From Oscillospiraceae bacterium (GTDB lineage: Bacteria; Bacillota; Clostridia; Oscillospirales; Ruminococcaceae), in NCBI GenBank assembly GCA_020054675.1, contig JAIHAL010000001.1:186001-250000 (forward strand): a stretch of DNA of 64,000 nucleotides, read 5' to 3'. A program made the position numbers and the translations under genes. Numbering within the stretch: position 1 is the first letter of the stretch; every line of letters starts with the position of its first letter. Shown piece after piece: positions 7,818 through 17,157 of this stretch. The notes below the pieces were generated by a model, which ran no database searches, was not told the origin of the DNA, and saw only the letters and a program-made list of their open reading frames with translations.

Positions 7818-10091
7818 TTAATTTTTCTCTACTTTATCAATTTCGTTCAACCAGCTCCAGAAAGGAGTGATATCAGGAGTAATGGTATTTACATTTACGC
7901 GTTCAGTAGAGAATACAAATGCATTTTGGCGCTGATAAATCGGAACTTCAACAGCCCAGTCGAGGATTATATCCAAAGCTTGCTTGTAAGTTGCCTTGCG
8001 GAAGCTCTGGTCTGCGGAAGAACGTGCGTCCATAATCAATTTGTCAAGGGTATTGTCAGTGATGTAATAGTGGTTGGATTCAGTTCCTCCGGCGCCGTTG
8101 ATGTTGGAGCTGTGGTAAACCTGATACATATCCGGGTCAGGAGTTGCCTGCCATGCAGCGCACCACATTTCAGCCTGAATCGGCACAGCATCAAGCTTGT
8201 TCCACAAAACATTTGAATCAGACGGGTCGTTTATCTCAAGAGTAATGCCTATTTTATTAAGCGCATCCTTTACTGCGGTAAGAATTCCATAGGACGGGTG
8301 GTTTCCTTCGCCGCCGGCAGGAATTATAATTTCATAAGAAAGCTTCGCGCCATCGGGAGCTGCGGTAAATTTGCCTGAAGCTTCGTCAAAAGTATAGCCT
8401 GCTGCTTTGAAGTAGCCTATTGCTGCTTTAAGTGCGGCGTCATAGCGTTCTTGTTCGCTCATGCCATCCTTATAGATGGGATTTCCGTCAACGTCAACCG
8501 AGTAGGCAATCTGATATCCTTCATCAGCCGGACGCGGAGCAGCCCAAGAAGTGTTGGAAATAGGATACTGTATAACGCTTGCCGCATCAGCGTAGTAAGA
8601 CTTTACCACGGTATCACGGTAAACTGCAAAAAGTGTTGCAAAAGCTTTTCTGAGGTCTTTGGATTCTTTGCTGTCCCTTTGTGTTCCCACCTTGACATTT
8701 TCGGCAGTGATTCCAATGTATCCGTAGCCAAGGAAGTCGCTTGTGTTTGTAGTGATTACATTGCCTGTAATATTGCCGTTGCTGTTGTATTTTTTAATGG
8801 ATTCTGCAACTGATGCGGAGAATGCGGGATTAGCAACATCAAAGTCGCCTGACGCAACGCCCGCAAGCTTGTCGCCTTCTTGGCTTTCTTTGAAAAGAAC
8901 ATATTTGATTTTGGGTTTTCCATCGTAATAACCTTCGTTGGCCTCATAGGTAATAACGCCGTTTTCATATGAAACGAACTTGTAAGAGCCTGCTCCCATA
9001 GGCTTTGATGTTTTTGATTTTACAGTTGAAAGGTCACCTTTTTTGAAACCGAACTGGTTTTGGTCATAATTATAAAGGCTCTTGTCACCATAATAGTGAA
9101 GCGGAGCGACAGGGAGATTAAACTGGTAAATTGAAGTTGCGTCAAACTTTGTGCAGTGTATAGTTGCCGAATAATCGCCGGTCTTTTTAATGCCTTTGAT
9201 TGAAGGAATTGCTTCGCCGACGTTTACACCGGCACTGAAAGCATCTGCATCATTGCCGAGCTCTTTTGAAATAAGCTCTGATATGCTTGTTCCGGCAGTT
9301 TCATGATTGATTCCGTTGTCTGAAACATCATAGCCGTACTTTTTAACAATTTCATTCCAGTAATCGGCAGCGGTCGGGAATTTCCCGGCAGCCAAATCAA
9401 AGGTTGCACCGGATGGAGCGGTAAGCACACCCTTGTCATTTATTTCGCCAAAGCCCCATTCAGCCATTCCCATTGCAACGTCGTTGTTATAGTAATTTTT
9501 AGCATCTAAGCCGTTTGCCTTGCAATAATCTATAATTTCTTGTACAAACTTTTCTCCTGCGGCATTAAAAGCTGCCCAGTATTTATCCTGCTGCTCCTTT
9601 GTCCATTTGGAGAAATCCGTATTTTCCGGAGTTGCTTTAAGGATGAGGTCTGACAATGCAATCATGCTGCTGCGATATTCTTCCAAACCTTCAATAGGAA
9701 GCGTATAAAAAGACGAACTTCCGTCATATGTCGGGTCTGCAAGAACATACATGTTGAAAATAACATCGTCAATTGTCAGAGGCTCTCCGTCTGAAAACTT
9801 TATATCTTTTCGGAGAGTGATGTTATAATCAACTGTTCCGTCAGAATTTTGAACAACTTCAATATCGGAAATACCTTTGTAGGTATATTCTTTACCGTTG
9901 TAAGAACGTTTTTCACCCTCAATGCCTTTAAGTACAGGGTTGCCTTCGCGGTCGATATTCATTAAAACAGTCTGGGTCATTCCTTGGGCATCCATGTCCA
10001 TTGCTGTTTTTGCAAAAAACGGGCTAAATTTTTGGTTGAAAAAGTCATAAGCAACTCTGAAAACGTACTCAATTAGTAAATAATAAAACAT
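7818..10091 (-). CDS. Oligopeptide ABC transporter substrate-binding protein, 5' end apparently truncated
   Basis: A solute-binding protein family 5 type. After a short non-canonical start it reads VAYDFFNQKFSPFF, then the family core (KDIKFSDGEPLTIDDVIFNMYV, later the PDPDMYQVYHSSN stretch and the C-terminal 'YKQALDIILDWAVEVPIYQRQ'). About 757 residues follow the ATG at 10091; the same frame extends to a TTG at 10118. Members of this family are exported lipoproteins, yet no signal peptide or lipobox Cys exists here in any frame of the 140 bases upstream, and no ribosome site precedes the ATG or TTG. The residues before VAYDFF look like chance translation of promoter-like DNA. I infer that the signal-peptide portion was deleted or lost in assembly. 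It is the first gene of the opp operon. Confidence 0.8.
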   Translation of the reverse strand: MFYYLLIEYVFRVAYDFFNQKFSPFFAKTAMDMDAQGMTQTVLMNIDREGNPVLKGIEGEKRSYNGKEYTYKGISDIEVVQNSDGTVDYNITLRKDIKFSDGEPLTIDDVIFNMYVLADPTYDGSSSFYTLPIEGLEEYRSSMIALSDLILKATPENTDFSKWTKEQQDKYWAAFNAAGEKFVQEIIDYCKANGLDAKNYYNNDVAMGMAEWGFGEINDKGVLTAPSGATFDLAAGKFPTAADYWNEIVKKYGYDVSDNGINHETAGTSISELISKELGNDADAFSAGVNVGEAIPSIKGIKKTGDYSATIHCTKFDATSIYQFNLPVAPLHYYGDKSLYNYDQNQFGFKKGDLSTVKSKTSKPMGAGSYKFVSYENGVITYEANEGYYDGKPKIKYVLFKESQEGDKLAGVASGDFDVANPAFSASVAESIKKYNSNGNITGNVITTNTSDFLGYGYIGITAENVKVGTQRDSKESKDLRKAFATLFAVYRDTVVKSYYADAASVIQYPISNTSWAAPRPADEGYQIAYSVDVDGNPIYKDGMSEQERYDAALKAAIGYFKAAGYTFDEASGKFTAAPDGAKLSYEIIIPAGGEGNHPSYGILTAVKDALNKIGITLEINDPSDSNVLWNKLDAVPIQAEMWCAAWQATPDPDMYQVYHSSNINGAGGTESNHYYITDNTLDKLIMDARSSADQSFRKATYKQALDIILDWAVEVPIYQRQNAFVFSTERVNVNTITPDITPFWSWLNEIDKVEKN

Positions 10092-10118
10092 TATACATAA
10101 TATTATCGGATTGTGCAA
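10090..10118 (-). promoter_or_regulatory. Promoter-like sequence overlapping the first codons of the binding-protein frame
   Basis: TTGCAC, a 17-base spacer and a perfect TATAAT on the minus strand. It overlaps the candidate TTG and ATG starts, so a transcript from it could not use either of them. The -35 match is poor. Confidence 0.35.
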
Positions 10119-10190
10119 GTACCAACTTTACGAAATTATATTAAAATTGTATGATATTTTAAACATAAAATTTATGAATTTAAAAATTAC

Positions 10191-10225
10191 GGGCCCATGT
10201 CTTTCTTAATTTTTGCCACGAGCCC
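10191..10225 (-). terminator. Terminator after ung
   Basis: GGGCTCGTG pairs with CATGGGCCC (two wobble pairs) on the minus strand, followed by TAATTTTTAAATT. The other side also has a T run, so it may act in both directions. Confidence 0.65.
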
Positions 10226-10258
10226 TTTTTTATTGATATTATTTTAAATTTTGATTTT

Positions 10259-10924
10259 TTAGAGCCGCCAATCTATTTGATCAATTCCATTTTCTAATAG
10301 AAACTCATTTGTTTTTGAAAAATGCCTGCATCCGAAAAATCCGTTATATGCCGAAAGAGGGCTTGGATGCGCACTTTCAAGTATTTTATGTGCAGGGTTT
10401 GTTATAAGCTTTGTTTTTGAGCGTGCATTTGCTCCCCATAATATGAAAACCAAAGGTTTTTCACGTTGATTGAGCAGACTTATAACATTGTCAGTGAATA
10501 TTTCCCATCCTTTACCTTTGTGGCTGTTAGGTTCGCCTTCACGTACAGTTAGGACTGCATTCATAAGCAAAACTCCTTCATGAGCCCATTTTGTAAGTTC
10601 GCCATGTTCCGGCATAGGTATATTTAAATCCGAACTGAGCTCTTTAAAAATATTTACGAGCGAGGGTGGTGGAGCAACTCCTTTTTTTACAGAAAAACAA
10701 AGCCCATGTGCCTGTCCCGGCCCGTGATAAGGGTCCTGCCCAAGAATAACGGCTTTTACGTCGCTGTACGATGTATATTTAAGCGAATTAAAAATATCAT
10801 TCATATGTGGATAAATTGTTTGGGTTGCGTATTCTTTTTTTAGAAATTCACGAAGCTCTAAGTAATAGGGCTTTAAAAATTCATCTTTAAGCAAATTATC
10901 CCATTCATTGCCGAAATTAACCAT
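10259..10924 (-). CDS. ung: Uracil-DNA glycosylase
   Basis: 221 residues, the normal length of family 1 UDG. The catalytic water-activating motif [18 protein letters not shown] is at about residues 61-78, and the DNA-intercalation loop [17 protein letters not shown] is near 185-201. The enzyme removes uracil from DNA arising from cytosine deamination or dUMP incorporation, the first step of base excision repair in the cytoplasm. ATG at 10924 follows the lipoprotein stop by 11 bases with a GGAGG ribosome site, so it is probably cotranscribed with that gene. A terminator follows at 10191. Confidence 0.97.
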   Translation of the reverse strand: MVNFGNEWDNLLKDEFLKPYYLELREFLKKEYATQTIYPHMNDIFNSLKYTSYSDVKAVILGQDPYHGPGQAHGLCFSVKKGVAPPPSLVNIFKELSSDLNIPMPEHGELTKWAHEGVLLMNAVLTVREGEPNSHKGKGWEIFTDNVISLLNQREKPLVFILWGANARSKTKLITNPAHKILESAHPSPLSAYNGFFGCRHFSKTNEFLLENGIDQIDWRL

Positions 10925-10935
10925 AATACCTCCAT

Positions 10936-11745
10936 TTATTGAAGCAAAACCGCGTAATTGAAGCCTTCACCGGATTCAATCGGCTGGCCTTTTACGTCAA
11001 GAGTGTAAATATTTTTAATTTCAATTCTGACAGGATTTCCGAAAACTCCGTCAAATTTTGATAAAAGCTTTAAAGAGCCGTCTGCTTCAAGCTTTTGCGG
11101 AGAATCAAGGACATTTGAAAAATCGCCTTCTGCGGTTTTTATTAAGAATGCTGCACCGTCTTGATAACCAAAAGAAAATACGCTAAGAGTATCGTTTTGA
11201 AAATTCATTTCTATCGTTATACCGTCAACGCCTTTGTAAACCACAGCATTTTCGGCATGAACTTTATTATTGGGATTTTCTTCTGTCATATTGTAAATTT
11301 TTCTGGAAAGAATTCCATTATATAGATATTTACATTTTCCGTTTTGTATTATTACATAATCAATGCAATCTTTTTCGGTTTGTGTGCCGTTTGAAGAATA
11401 AATTAATTTTGTAGAAAGCTTTGAGATTCCGTTTTCATATTCCTTTTCAACCTTGGTTTCAATTGATGAAACAGTTTTTTCCTTGTCCATTATTTCTTTG
11501 AATTCAGGATTTTTTTCGCTTATGTAATCTTTTTCGGTTATTATTTGCTTTGATTGGTCCGAAAAATAATTTTTATAAACATCTCCAAATCTTATTTTCC
11601 CTAAGTCAATATCGTCGTACATTTTTTCAATAAATTTTTTTGCATCTTCGGCCTTTTTTTCTTCGTTATCTTTTTCACTTTTTCCAGAACACGAAGGTAA
11701 AAAAGCAAGCATTAATATAAGTATCGCCACAGTTAATTTTTTCAA
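10936..11745 (-). CDS. Putative lipoprotein of unknown function
   Basis: 269 residues with a type II signal peptide: a basic start, hydrophobic core [12 protein letters not shown] and lipobox LPSC at about residues 16-19. It would be cut before Cys and anchored to the outer face of the membrane. The mature part begins with a Lys/Glu-rich linker. The rest is mixed alpha/beta without a motif I recognise, although the overall plan (charged linker, helix, then strands) resembles small secreted clostridial lipoproteins. The start is TTG at 11745, supported by a GGGGG ribosome site eight bases upstream. It is cotranscribed with ung, but no functional link is evident. Confidence 0.8.
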   Translation of the reverse strand: MKKLTVAILILMLAFLPSCSGKSEKDNEEKKAEDAKKFIEKMYDDIDLGKIRFGDVYKNYFSDQSKQIITEKDYISEKNPEFKEIMDKEKTVSSIETKVEKEYENGISKLSTKLIYSSNGTQTEKDCIDYVIIQNGKCKYLYNGILSRKIYNMTEENPNNKVHAENAVVYKGVDGITIEMNFQNDTLSVFSFGYQDGAAFLIKTAEGDFSNVLDSPQKLEADGSLKLLSKFDGVFGNPVRIEIKNIYTLDVKGQPIESGEGFNYAVLLQ

Positions 11746-11781
11746 TTTTGTCGCCCCCGTAAACTTAAGTTATTTTAATTT

Positions 11782-11810
11782 ATTATAATATTTTATACAC
11801 AAAAAAACAA
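11782..11810 (-). promoter_or_regulatory. Promoter for the lipoprotein-ung pair
   Basis: TTGTTT, a 17-base spacer and a perfect TATAAT on the minus strand, about 35 bases before the TTG start at 11745. Confidence 0.5.
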
Positions 11811-11827
11811 GATGAAAAATAAAAATG

Positions 11828-11848
11828 CGGACAATTTTCAAATGTCCG
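11828..11848 (-). terminator. Terminator of the HD-GYP gene
   Basis: CGGACA/TGTCCG stem with a nine-base loop directly after the stop at 11850, followed on the minus strand by ATTTTTATTTTTC. Confidence 0.7.
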
Positions 11849-11849
11849 T

Positions 11850-12980
11850 TTACGTAAAATCATTTATTTCACATACATTATTCATCATTGACGAATTTGT
11901 GATTTCCTTGCCATAACCCATTCCGGTTATCGTTAAATTGTGATATCTTTTGTCGTGAAATAAATCTATATCGGAATGTTGTGACCCATCCTCGTTAAAC
12001 ACCCTTACCACGGGACGCATGGTGTTTTCTTCATTATTTCTTATGACAAGTGCAATTCGTCCGTCACTTAAACTTACAAGCATTCCTGCCGGGTATGCCG
12101 CAACCGATTTCAAAAATGCAGTTAAAATTTCCTGGTCAAAATGAACCTCTGTATTGCCCATCATGTATTCAATAACTTCGCCGGGAAAACTTCCTTTTCG
12201 ATATGGTCTGTCGGATGTAAGGGCATCATAAACATCTGCTACAGCAAGAATCCTCCCAAAAAATGGAATCTGATTGCCTTTAAGCTTTTTAGGGTAGCCT
12301 TTTCCATTAACTTTTTCATGATGGCTTTCAATTCCCATTAAAGTTACAACCGAACACATATTGCTTTTTTTTAATTTTAGAAATCCGTCTTCGGGATGCT
12401 TTTTAACCACTTCAAATTCTTCTGCTGTAAGTTTGGAAGGCTTGTTCAATATTTCTTTTGGAACCGAAACTTTTCCTATGTCATGCAAAAGCCCGCTCAA
12501 CGCAAGATTGTTAAGATTTTCTTCATTCAATCCAAGCTTTACGCCTATTGCAACTGCAAGTACCGCAACAGAAAGGGAATGCTGATAAGTATAGTCATCA
12601 TGTCCTTTAAGCTCAATTAAATTTATAAGAATTTTTTCTTTTGAAAGAATATCAGAAACAAGCTTTTCGGCTATATTTTTAATGGTTCCTACGGCTCCGA
12701 CCGTAAGCTTGTTTGAGCGGGAAAAATCATTGAAAATATTTTTTACTGAAACCAGAACATCTTTCTTAATTTTTTCGCTTAAAATCTGATTGATTTCTAT
12801 ATCGGCCGACATTTTGCTTTCAACATAGACACCTACTATGTTCATTGCTTGAAGTTTTTCTATGTAATTGGCTTTTAAGACCTGACCCTTGGTTAAAAGG
12901 GACATTCCGCCTATTTCAAAATTGACATCTTGTGCCAGAATCATTCCTTCCTTTAAAAAATCGACAGGAACAAATATCAT
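11850..12980 (-). CDS. HD-GYP domain protein (probable cyclic-di-nucleotide phosphodiesterase)
   Basis: 376 residues. The N-terminal ~100 residues resemble the small domain found ahead of many HD-GYP proteins (FVPVDFLKEGMILAQDV start). The HD-GYP domain spans about residues 125-290: HDIGKVSVPKEILNKP gives the HDxGK metal motif, HHEKVNGKGYP the GYP motif, and ILAVADVYDALTSDRPYR the distal motif. All catalytic motifs are present, so hydrolysis of c-di-GMP or a related dinucleotide is likely. The C-terminal ~80 residues form a further small domain. No receiver or membrane segment is visible. It is a single-gene unit with its own promoter and terminator. Confidence 0.93.
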   Translation of the reverse strand: MIFVPVDFLKEGMILAQDVNFEIGGMSLLTKGQVLKANYIEKLQAMNIVGVYVESKMSADIEINQILSEKIKKDVLVSVKNIFNDFSRSNKLTVGAVGTIKNIAEKLVSDILSKEKILINLIELKGHDDYTYQHSLSVAVLAVAIGVKLGLNEENLNNLALSGLLHDIGKVSVPKEILNKPSKLTAEEFEVVKKHPEDGFLKLKKSNMCSVVTLMGIESHHEKVNGKGYPKKLKGNQIPFFGRILAVADVYDALTSDRPYRKGSFPGEVIEYMMGNTEVHFDQEILTAFLKSVAAYPAGMLVSLSDGRIALVIRNNEENTMRPVVRVFNEDGSQHSDIDLFHDKRYHNLTITGMGYGKEITNSSMMNNVCEINDFT

Positions 12981-13028
12981 ATAATTAACCTCTTGTTTAT
13001 TATTTATAATTGCAAATTAACAGTAAGG

Positions 13029-13057
13029 ATTATACAACAAATGTATAAAAAAATCAA
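13029..13057 (-). promoter_or_regulatory. Sigma-A promoter for the HD-GYP gene
   Basis: TTGATT, a 17-base spacer and a perfect TATAAT on the minus strand, about 50 bases before the ATG at 12980. The remaining bases to 13125 hold only an AT-rich imperfect dyad at 13088-13115. Confidence 0.7.
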
Positions 13058-13125
13058 TATTTTTTTAATAAAAATAAAAAACGTGAATATTTTTTACATA
13101 TTGTAAACATTATGTAAATTAAAAT

Positions 13126-15165
13126 CTATTTTGCATTTCGCTTTAAATATAATACAGCAAATAAAATAAATGCAATGTTTATTAAAAGCAAGAGAGTGTT
13201 TTCATTTCCATCTGCTTTTTCCTGAAAAATTATTTTTACAGGAATGTTTGAAGTTTCAAGCTGATGCTGATTTTGTGTATCTTTATTATTTTGGATTTTT
13301 TGACTCTCCACATTTAAAAATGAAACCGCGTTGTCTTTTGCGTTGCTTTCACTTAAAACAATAGAATTTTCGGTATTTAAATTTATTTGCTTATCTGATA
13401 TAAAATAATCCGAACAATGTGAGATTTCAAAGCAAAGCAATCCATTGTCATCTAAAAATGCTTTGCCACAGTCTTCAAAATCTCCTGTTTGGGAATTGTA
13501 GTAATAAAGAAAATATTCCCCTTGCGGATAAACTTTATTTCCAATAGAAACTGAAATTTTAACTGGAAATGCAAAATCTTTATGGAATGAAAAATTTACC
13601 GGCAAAATATTTGCTTCAAGTCCAAGGAAAGCTTTTTCGGCGGCAGTTTTGGCTTTTTTGGATGTTTTTGTGAAATTTATGCTCAATACGGCCTTTAAAA
13701 TGCTTTTAAATTCTTCTTCGGCTGCATCTTTTGGAATGTTTGAAACATAAGCTTCATCCGCTTCTATTTTAATGTTAAATCCGTTGGAAGTTTGGGTTTC
13801 GTATAAGATGCTGCCGTTTTGCCATAGATTTTCGCTGATTTTTTCAGAAATGCTTTGGGTTGTCGTTTGGATTTCGGTTTTTGAAACACTTTTTGACGTT
13901 GATGTTTTTTCTGTGTCATTTGCATTTAATTTTATTTTTAAATATGTGATTTTTTCCTTTAAAATTATGATTGTCTTTAGTATTTTTTTGCCGTCATAAT
14001 AAACTGAAACATTATATTCCCCTTCAGGTGCATAGAATATTTTGCTGCCGTTCTTATCGCTTTCTCCGTAAAAAGAATAATCATCATTTTCAAGCTTAAG
14101 AGCGGCATTGCTTATGCCGTTACCGTAGGAATCATATAAATAAATGCTTGCATATCCATATGGGATATTGAAAATCACTTCAATCGGAGAAGGTGAAATG
14201 CCTAAATTTTTTGTATCATAAATATCTGAATCGCCAAGTCTTGGCATAAAAAAATATGAACCGTTGCGTGAGGAATCATAATTTCCTCCGCTTAAATTCC
14301 ATGATACTATGGGAACGGTTCCTTCACCCCAATTTACACTTATGCTTTTGTAAATGGAAATCAGTGTATTTTCGGCATCTTCAAGGCTTTTCCAACCGGA
14401 TGGGTAAATTTCAGTAAGTGTTATTTTTTCAAAGCTTGCAAAATTTGTTATTTTCTTTTTTTCATTGATTATTATCAAATTGATTTTAAGCATACATTTT
14501 GAAATATCATATTTTTCCGATTCCGAAAAAACAGCGGAAAATTCATAGCTGCCGGCTTTTGATGCCGAATATTCGCCGCCGGTAAATTTCCAATCAGAAA
14601 TTTTCAAAAAATCTTGGGAGTTTTTGATTTTTACTTTATCATATTTTTTAAGGATGGATTTTTCCGCTTCTTCTTTTGTTTTGAAGTCTGCTGTATCCAA
14701 ATTCGATATTTTTATATCCGCCAATTGTTCAAGTTCAAAAGAGGAAATTTTTTCGGGCTCTGACAGAATTATTTTTATTGCAGGAGGGTTTTCAATGCTG
14801 TAGACATCATATTTTTCCGAGCTTATAAATGCAAAAAAAGAATATTCACCGGGAATTTTATTGTTGTATTTTTCAGCCAAGCTTTTATTTGCAAGCATCC
14901 ATCCGTCGACGGATACGGTATCGTCAGTATTGTTGACCTTTATTGAAGGATATTTTTTATAAAGGCTTTCAAAAGCCTCAGAAACGTTTGAAAAATCATC
15001 CATGGCATTGGTTTTAAGGTTTATGTCGGGGAGGCTTTCGAAACAAGTTATTGGAAGCTTTTCGGCAAGCGCAAAAATATTAAGGCTGCCGCAAAATGCA
15101 AACAAAGCGGCAACACTAATCAATAATGTACAAGTTATTTTTATGATACTTTTAAAATATTTCAC
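13126..15165 (-). CDS. Membrane-anchored surface protein with three repeated domains
   Basis: 679 residues. An N-terminal signal peptide (about 1-35) is followed by three related ~90-residue repeats, at about residues 45-140, 140-235 and 240-335. Each has 'A..SL.KKY..IKVNN...V...W.L(S)GG.Y....G.Y.F.A..S.S..YD' in register. A short prealbumin/Cna-B-like stretch (YLYDSYGNGISNAALKLEN) follows, then a Ser/Thr-rich linker, a further beta domain (PQGEYFLYYYNSQTG ... ISHCSDYFIS), and a C-terminal membrane helix ending in KRNAK. It is therefore held at the cell surface by its C-terminus, without an LPXTG motif. Function is unknown; the repeats suggest binding or a structural stalk. The start is GTG at 15165 behind a GGGGTG ribosome site. 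Confidence 0.82.
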   Translation of the reverse strand: MKYFKSIIKITCTLLISVAALFAFCGSLNIFALAEKLPITCFESLPDINLKTNAMDDFSNVSEAFESLYKKYPSIKVNNTDDTVSVDGWMLANKSLAEKYNNKIPGEYSFFAFISSEKYDVYSIENPPAIKIILSEPEKISSFELEQLADIKISNLDTADFKTKEEAEKSILKKYDKVKIKNSQDFLKISDWKFTGGEYSASKAGSYEFSAVFSESEKYDISKCMLKINLIIINEKKKITNFASFEKITLTEIYPSGWKSLEDAENTLISIYKSISVNWGEGTVPIVSWNLSGGNYDSSRNGSYFFMPRLGDSDIYDTKNLGISPSPIEVIFNIPYGYASIYLYDSYGNGISNAALKLENDDYSFYGESDKNGSKIFYAPEGEYNVSVYYDGKKILKTIIILKEKITYLKIKLNANDTEKTSTSKSVSKTEIQTTTQSISEKISENLWQNGSILYETQTSNGFNIKIEADEAYVSNIPKDAAEEEFKSILKAVLSINFTKTSKKAKTAAEKAFLGLEANILPVNFSFHKDFAFPVKISVSIGNKVYPQGEYFLYYYNSQTGDFEDCGKAFLDDNGLLCFEISHCSDYFISDKQINLNTENSIVLSESNAKDNAVSFLNVESQKIQNNKDTQNQHQLETSNIPVKIIFQEKADGNENTLLLLINIAFILFAVLYLKRNAK

Positions 15166-15197
15166 AACAACGCACCCCGTGTCGGTTACTGTAAAAT

Positions 15198-15225
15198 ATT
15201 ATACTATAAATATTAAAATTGTCAA
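15198..15225 (-). promoter_or_regulatory. Sigma-A promoter for the repeat surface protein
   Basis: Consensus TTGACA, a 16-base spacer and consensus TATAAT on the minus strand, 33 bases before the GTG start. Confidence 0.8.
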
Positions 15226-15312
15226 TAATTTGCACTTTATTTTTACAGGCTTGTAAAGTGTTTCCGCAAAGCTTTTCATCATATATATAAATGGAAAGGT
15301 GGCGGATTTTTT

Positions 15313-16026
15313 ATGTTTTCCGAACTTATAAACATGGCTTTAAGTAATTTGCTTTATTTTGCGCTGCACATAGAGGGCAATGGTGTTTTTCCTAAACCGC
15401 TCAGCGCAAAGGAAGAGGAAAAATGCTTTATTGAAATGGCAAATGGCAATGTTGAGGCAAGAAATAAGCTTATAGAACATAATTTAAGACTTGTAGCGCA
15501 CATAATAAAAAAGTATTATGCCAATGCCAAGGACCAGGATGATTTAATTTCAATAGGCACAATAGGTCTTATAAAAGCTGTTTCAACATTTAACTATTCA
15601 AAGAACATAAGGTTTGCCACATATGCTTCAAAATGCATAGAAAACGAAATTTTAATGAATTTCAGAAAAACTAAAAAAGATGCGGGGAATTTTTATATGG
15701 AAGACCCTGTCGAAACAGATAAGGACGGCAATCAGCTTACCCTTATGGACATAGTTGCAGACACAAGCTGTATGGTTGATGAAATTGATTTGATTATAAA
15801 ATCCCAGCAGCTGTATAATTTTATAAATGAATGCCTTGATGAGCGCGAACTGGCAATAATATCATACAGATACGGGCTTTTCGGACATCGCCCGATGACT
15901 CAGCGTGAAGTTGCCAAAAAGCTTAACATATCGCGTTCGTATGTGTCAAGAATAGAAAAGAAAGCGCTTATGACGTTAAAAAAGAAATATGAAAAAACTC
16001 CTTTGTTTTGCAAACCAAACAAATAA
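15313..16026 (+). CDS. sigK: RNA polymerase sporulation sigma factor, pro-sigma-K
   Basis: 237 residues, close to Bacillus SigK. A hydrophobic pro-sequence of about 20 residues (SNLLYFALHIEGNGVFPKPLS) precedes the sigma core, as in pro-sigma-K that is held at a membrane until cleaved. Region 2 shows LIEHNLRLVAHIIKKYY and IGLIKAVSTFN; the -10 recognition helix is near TYASKCIENEIL. Region 4 ends with MTQREVAKKLNISRSYVSRIEKKAL. It would direct late mother-cell transcription. The frame is uninterrupted, so there is no skin-type excision element here. The ribosome site GGAAAGGTGG precedes ATG 15313. A CATATATA block at 15280-15287 could be the -10 of a sigma-E/K promoter, but no clear -35 is seen. 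Confidence 0.95.
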   Translation: MFSELINMALSNLLYFALHIEGNGVFPKPLSAKEEEKCFIEMANGNVEARNKLIEHNLRLVAHIIKKYYANAKDQDDLISIGTIGLIKAVSTFNYSKNIRFATYASKCIENEILMNFRKTKKDAGNFYMEDPVETDKDGNQLTLMDIVADTSCMVDEIDLIIKSQQLYNFINECLDERELAIISYRYGLFGHRPMTQREVAKKLNISRSYVSRIEKKALMTLKKKYEKTPLFCKPNK

Positions 16027-16051
16027 AATTATTTTTGCCGATACTATGTTT

Positions 16052-16085
16052 AAATTGCCCGAAAGACTTTGCTTTTGGGCAATTT
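16052..16085 (+). terminator. Terminator after sigK
   Basis: A 14-base-pair stem (AAATTGCCCGAAAG with CTTTTGGGCAATTT, one G-T pair) with a six-base loop, followed by a moderately T-rich stretch, 25 bases after the sigK stop. Confidence 0.7.
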
Positions 16086-16099
16086 GAACATTTATTTTG

Positions 16100-16128
16100 T
16101 TGACACGGACGAAAATGTATGATACAAT
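16100..16128 (+). promoter_or_regulatory. Strong sigma-A promoter for manA-glcK-ilvD
   Basis: Consensus TTGACA (16100-16105), 17-base spacer, TACAAT (16123-16128), 37 bases before the manA start. Confidence 0.85.
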
Positions 16129-16165
16129 TTAAATTATAAATTTTGTGCAAAAGGTGGAATAAAAA

Positions 16166-17122
16166 TTGTATCCTTTAAAGCTTTTGCCGGCATTTAAGGA
16201 CTATATTTGGGGCGGAACGAAACTTAAGACAGATTTTAATAAATTTTCAAATTTGGATAAGGTAGCCGAAAGCTGGGAGCTTTCTTGCCATAAGGATGGC
16301 GAAAGCATAATTTCTAATGGCGATTTTAAAGGAATGAGCCTTTCAAAATATATAGAGCAAAACGGAAGGGAAATACTTGGCGAAAACTGCAAAAAATTTG
16401 ATGATTTTCCTATTTTAATAAAGCTTATAGATGCAAAGGACAACCTTTCGGTGCAGGTCCATCCGGATAATGAGTATGCCTTGAAGGTTGAGGGCGAATA
16501 CGGGAAAACCGAGATGTGGTATATTGTCGATTGTGAAGAGGACGCAAGCCTTATTTATGGATTTAAAGAGAAAATTTCAAAGGAAGAATTTCTTGAAAGA
16601 ATAAAAAACAATACCCTTTTGGACGTTGTGAACAGCGTTCCCGTTAAAAAAGGGGACGTTTTCTTTATTGAGGCAGGCACGCTCCATGCGATAGGCAAGG
16701 GGATACTTATTGCCGAAATACAACAGAATTCAAATACGACATACAGAGTTTACGATTACGGCAGGCTTGGCAACGACGGCAAACCGAGGGCTCTTCATGT
16801 TGAAAAGGCCGCCGAGGTTACCAATCTTTTTCCGGCAAATCCTCATCCGGCAGGGGAAAAAATTGATTGCGGCGGGCATGAGGAAAGCCTGCTTGCTTCG
16901 TGTGATTATTTTACCGTAAAATCGATTGAAGTAAAGACAATCGCTAAATTTGATGCGGACAAAAAATCTTTTCATAGTATTTTGGTGCTTGACGGGTATG
17001 TTAAGCTGAATTATGACGGCAAGGAAATGAAGATTTCAAAGGGTGACAGCATTTTTATCCCCGCAGGCATGGGAGAATATTCAATTGTCGGGGCTTGCAA
17101 GTTTATTTTGACTACTGTTTAA
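16166..17122 (+). CDS. manA: Mannose-6-phosphate isomerase, type I
   Basis: 318 residues, the short Firmicutes form. It interconverts mannose 6-phosphate and fructose 6-phosphate in the cytoplasm. Zinc-site motifs are visible: SVQVHPDNEYA (about 92-102) and FFIEAGTLHAIG (about 168-179); WGGTKLKTDFN near the N-terminus is typical. The start is TTG at 16166, decided by AGGTGG eight bases upstream and by the conserved MYPLKLLPAFKDYIWGG opening. It is followed by glcK after 35 bases, so a sugar-phosphate entry unit is likely. Confidence 0.93.
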   Translation: MYPLKLLPAFKDYIWGGTKLKTDFNKFSNLDKVAESWELSCHKDGESIISNGDFKGMSLSKYIEQNGREILGENCKKFDDFPILIKLIDAKDNLSVQVHPDNEYALKVEGEYGKTEMWYIVDCEEDASLIYGFKEKISKEEFLERIKNNTLLDVVNSVPVKKGDVFFIEAGTLHAIGKGILIAEIQQNSNTTYRVYDYGRLGNDGKPRALHVEKAAEVTNLFPANPHPAGEKIDCGGHEESLLASCDYFTVKSIEVKTIAKFDADKKSFHSILVLDGYVKLNYDGKEMKISKGDSIFIPAGMGEYSIVGACKFILTTV

Positions 17123-17157
17123 ATTTATATAAAAACATCAGGAAAGGGCTGTTTTGA

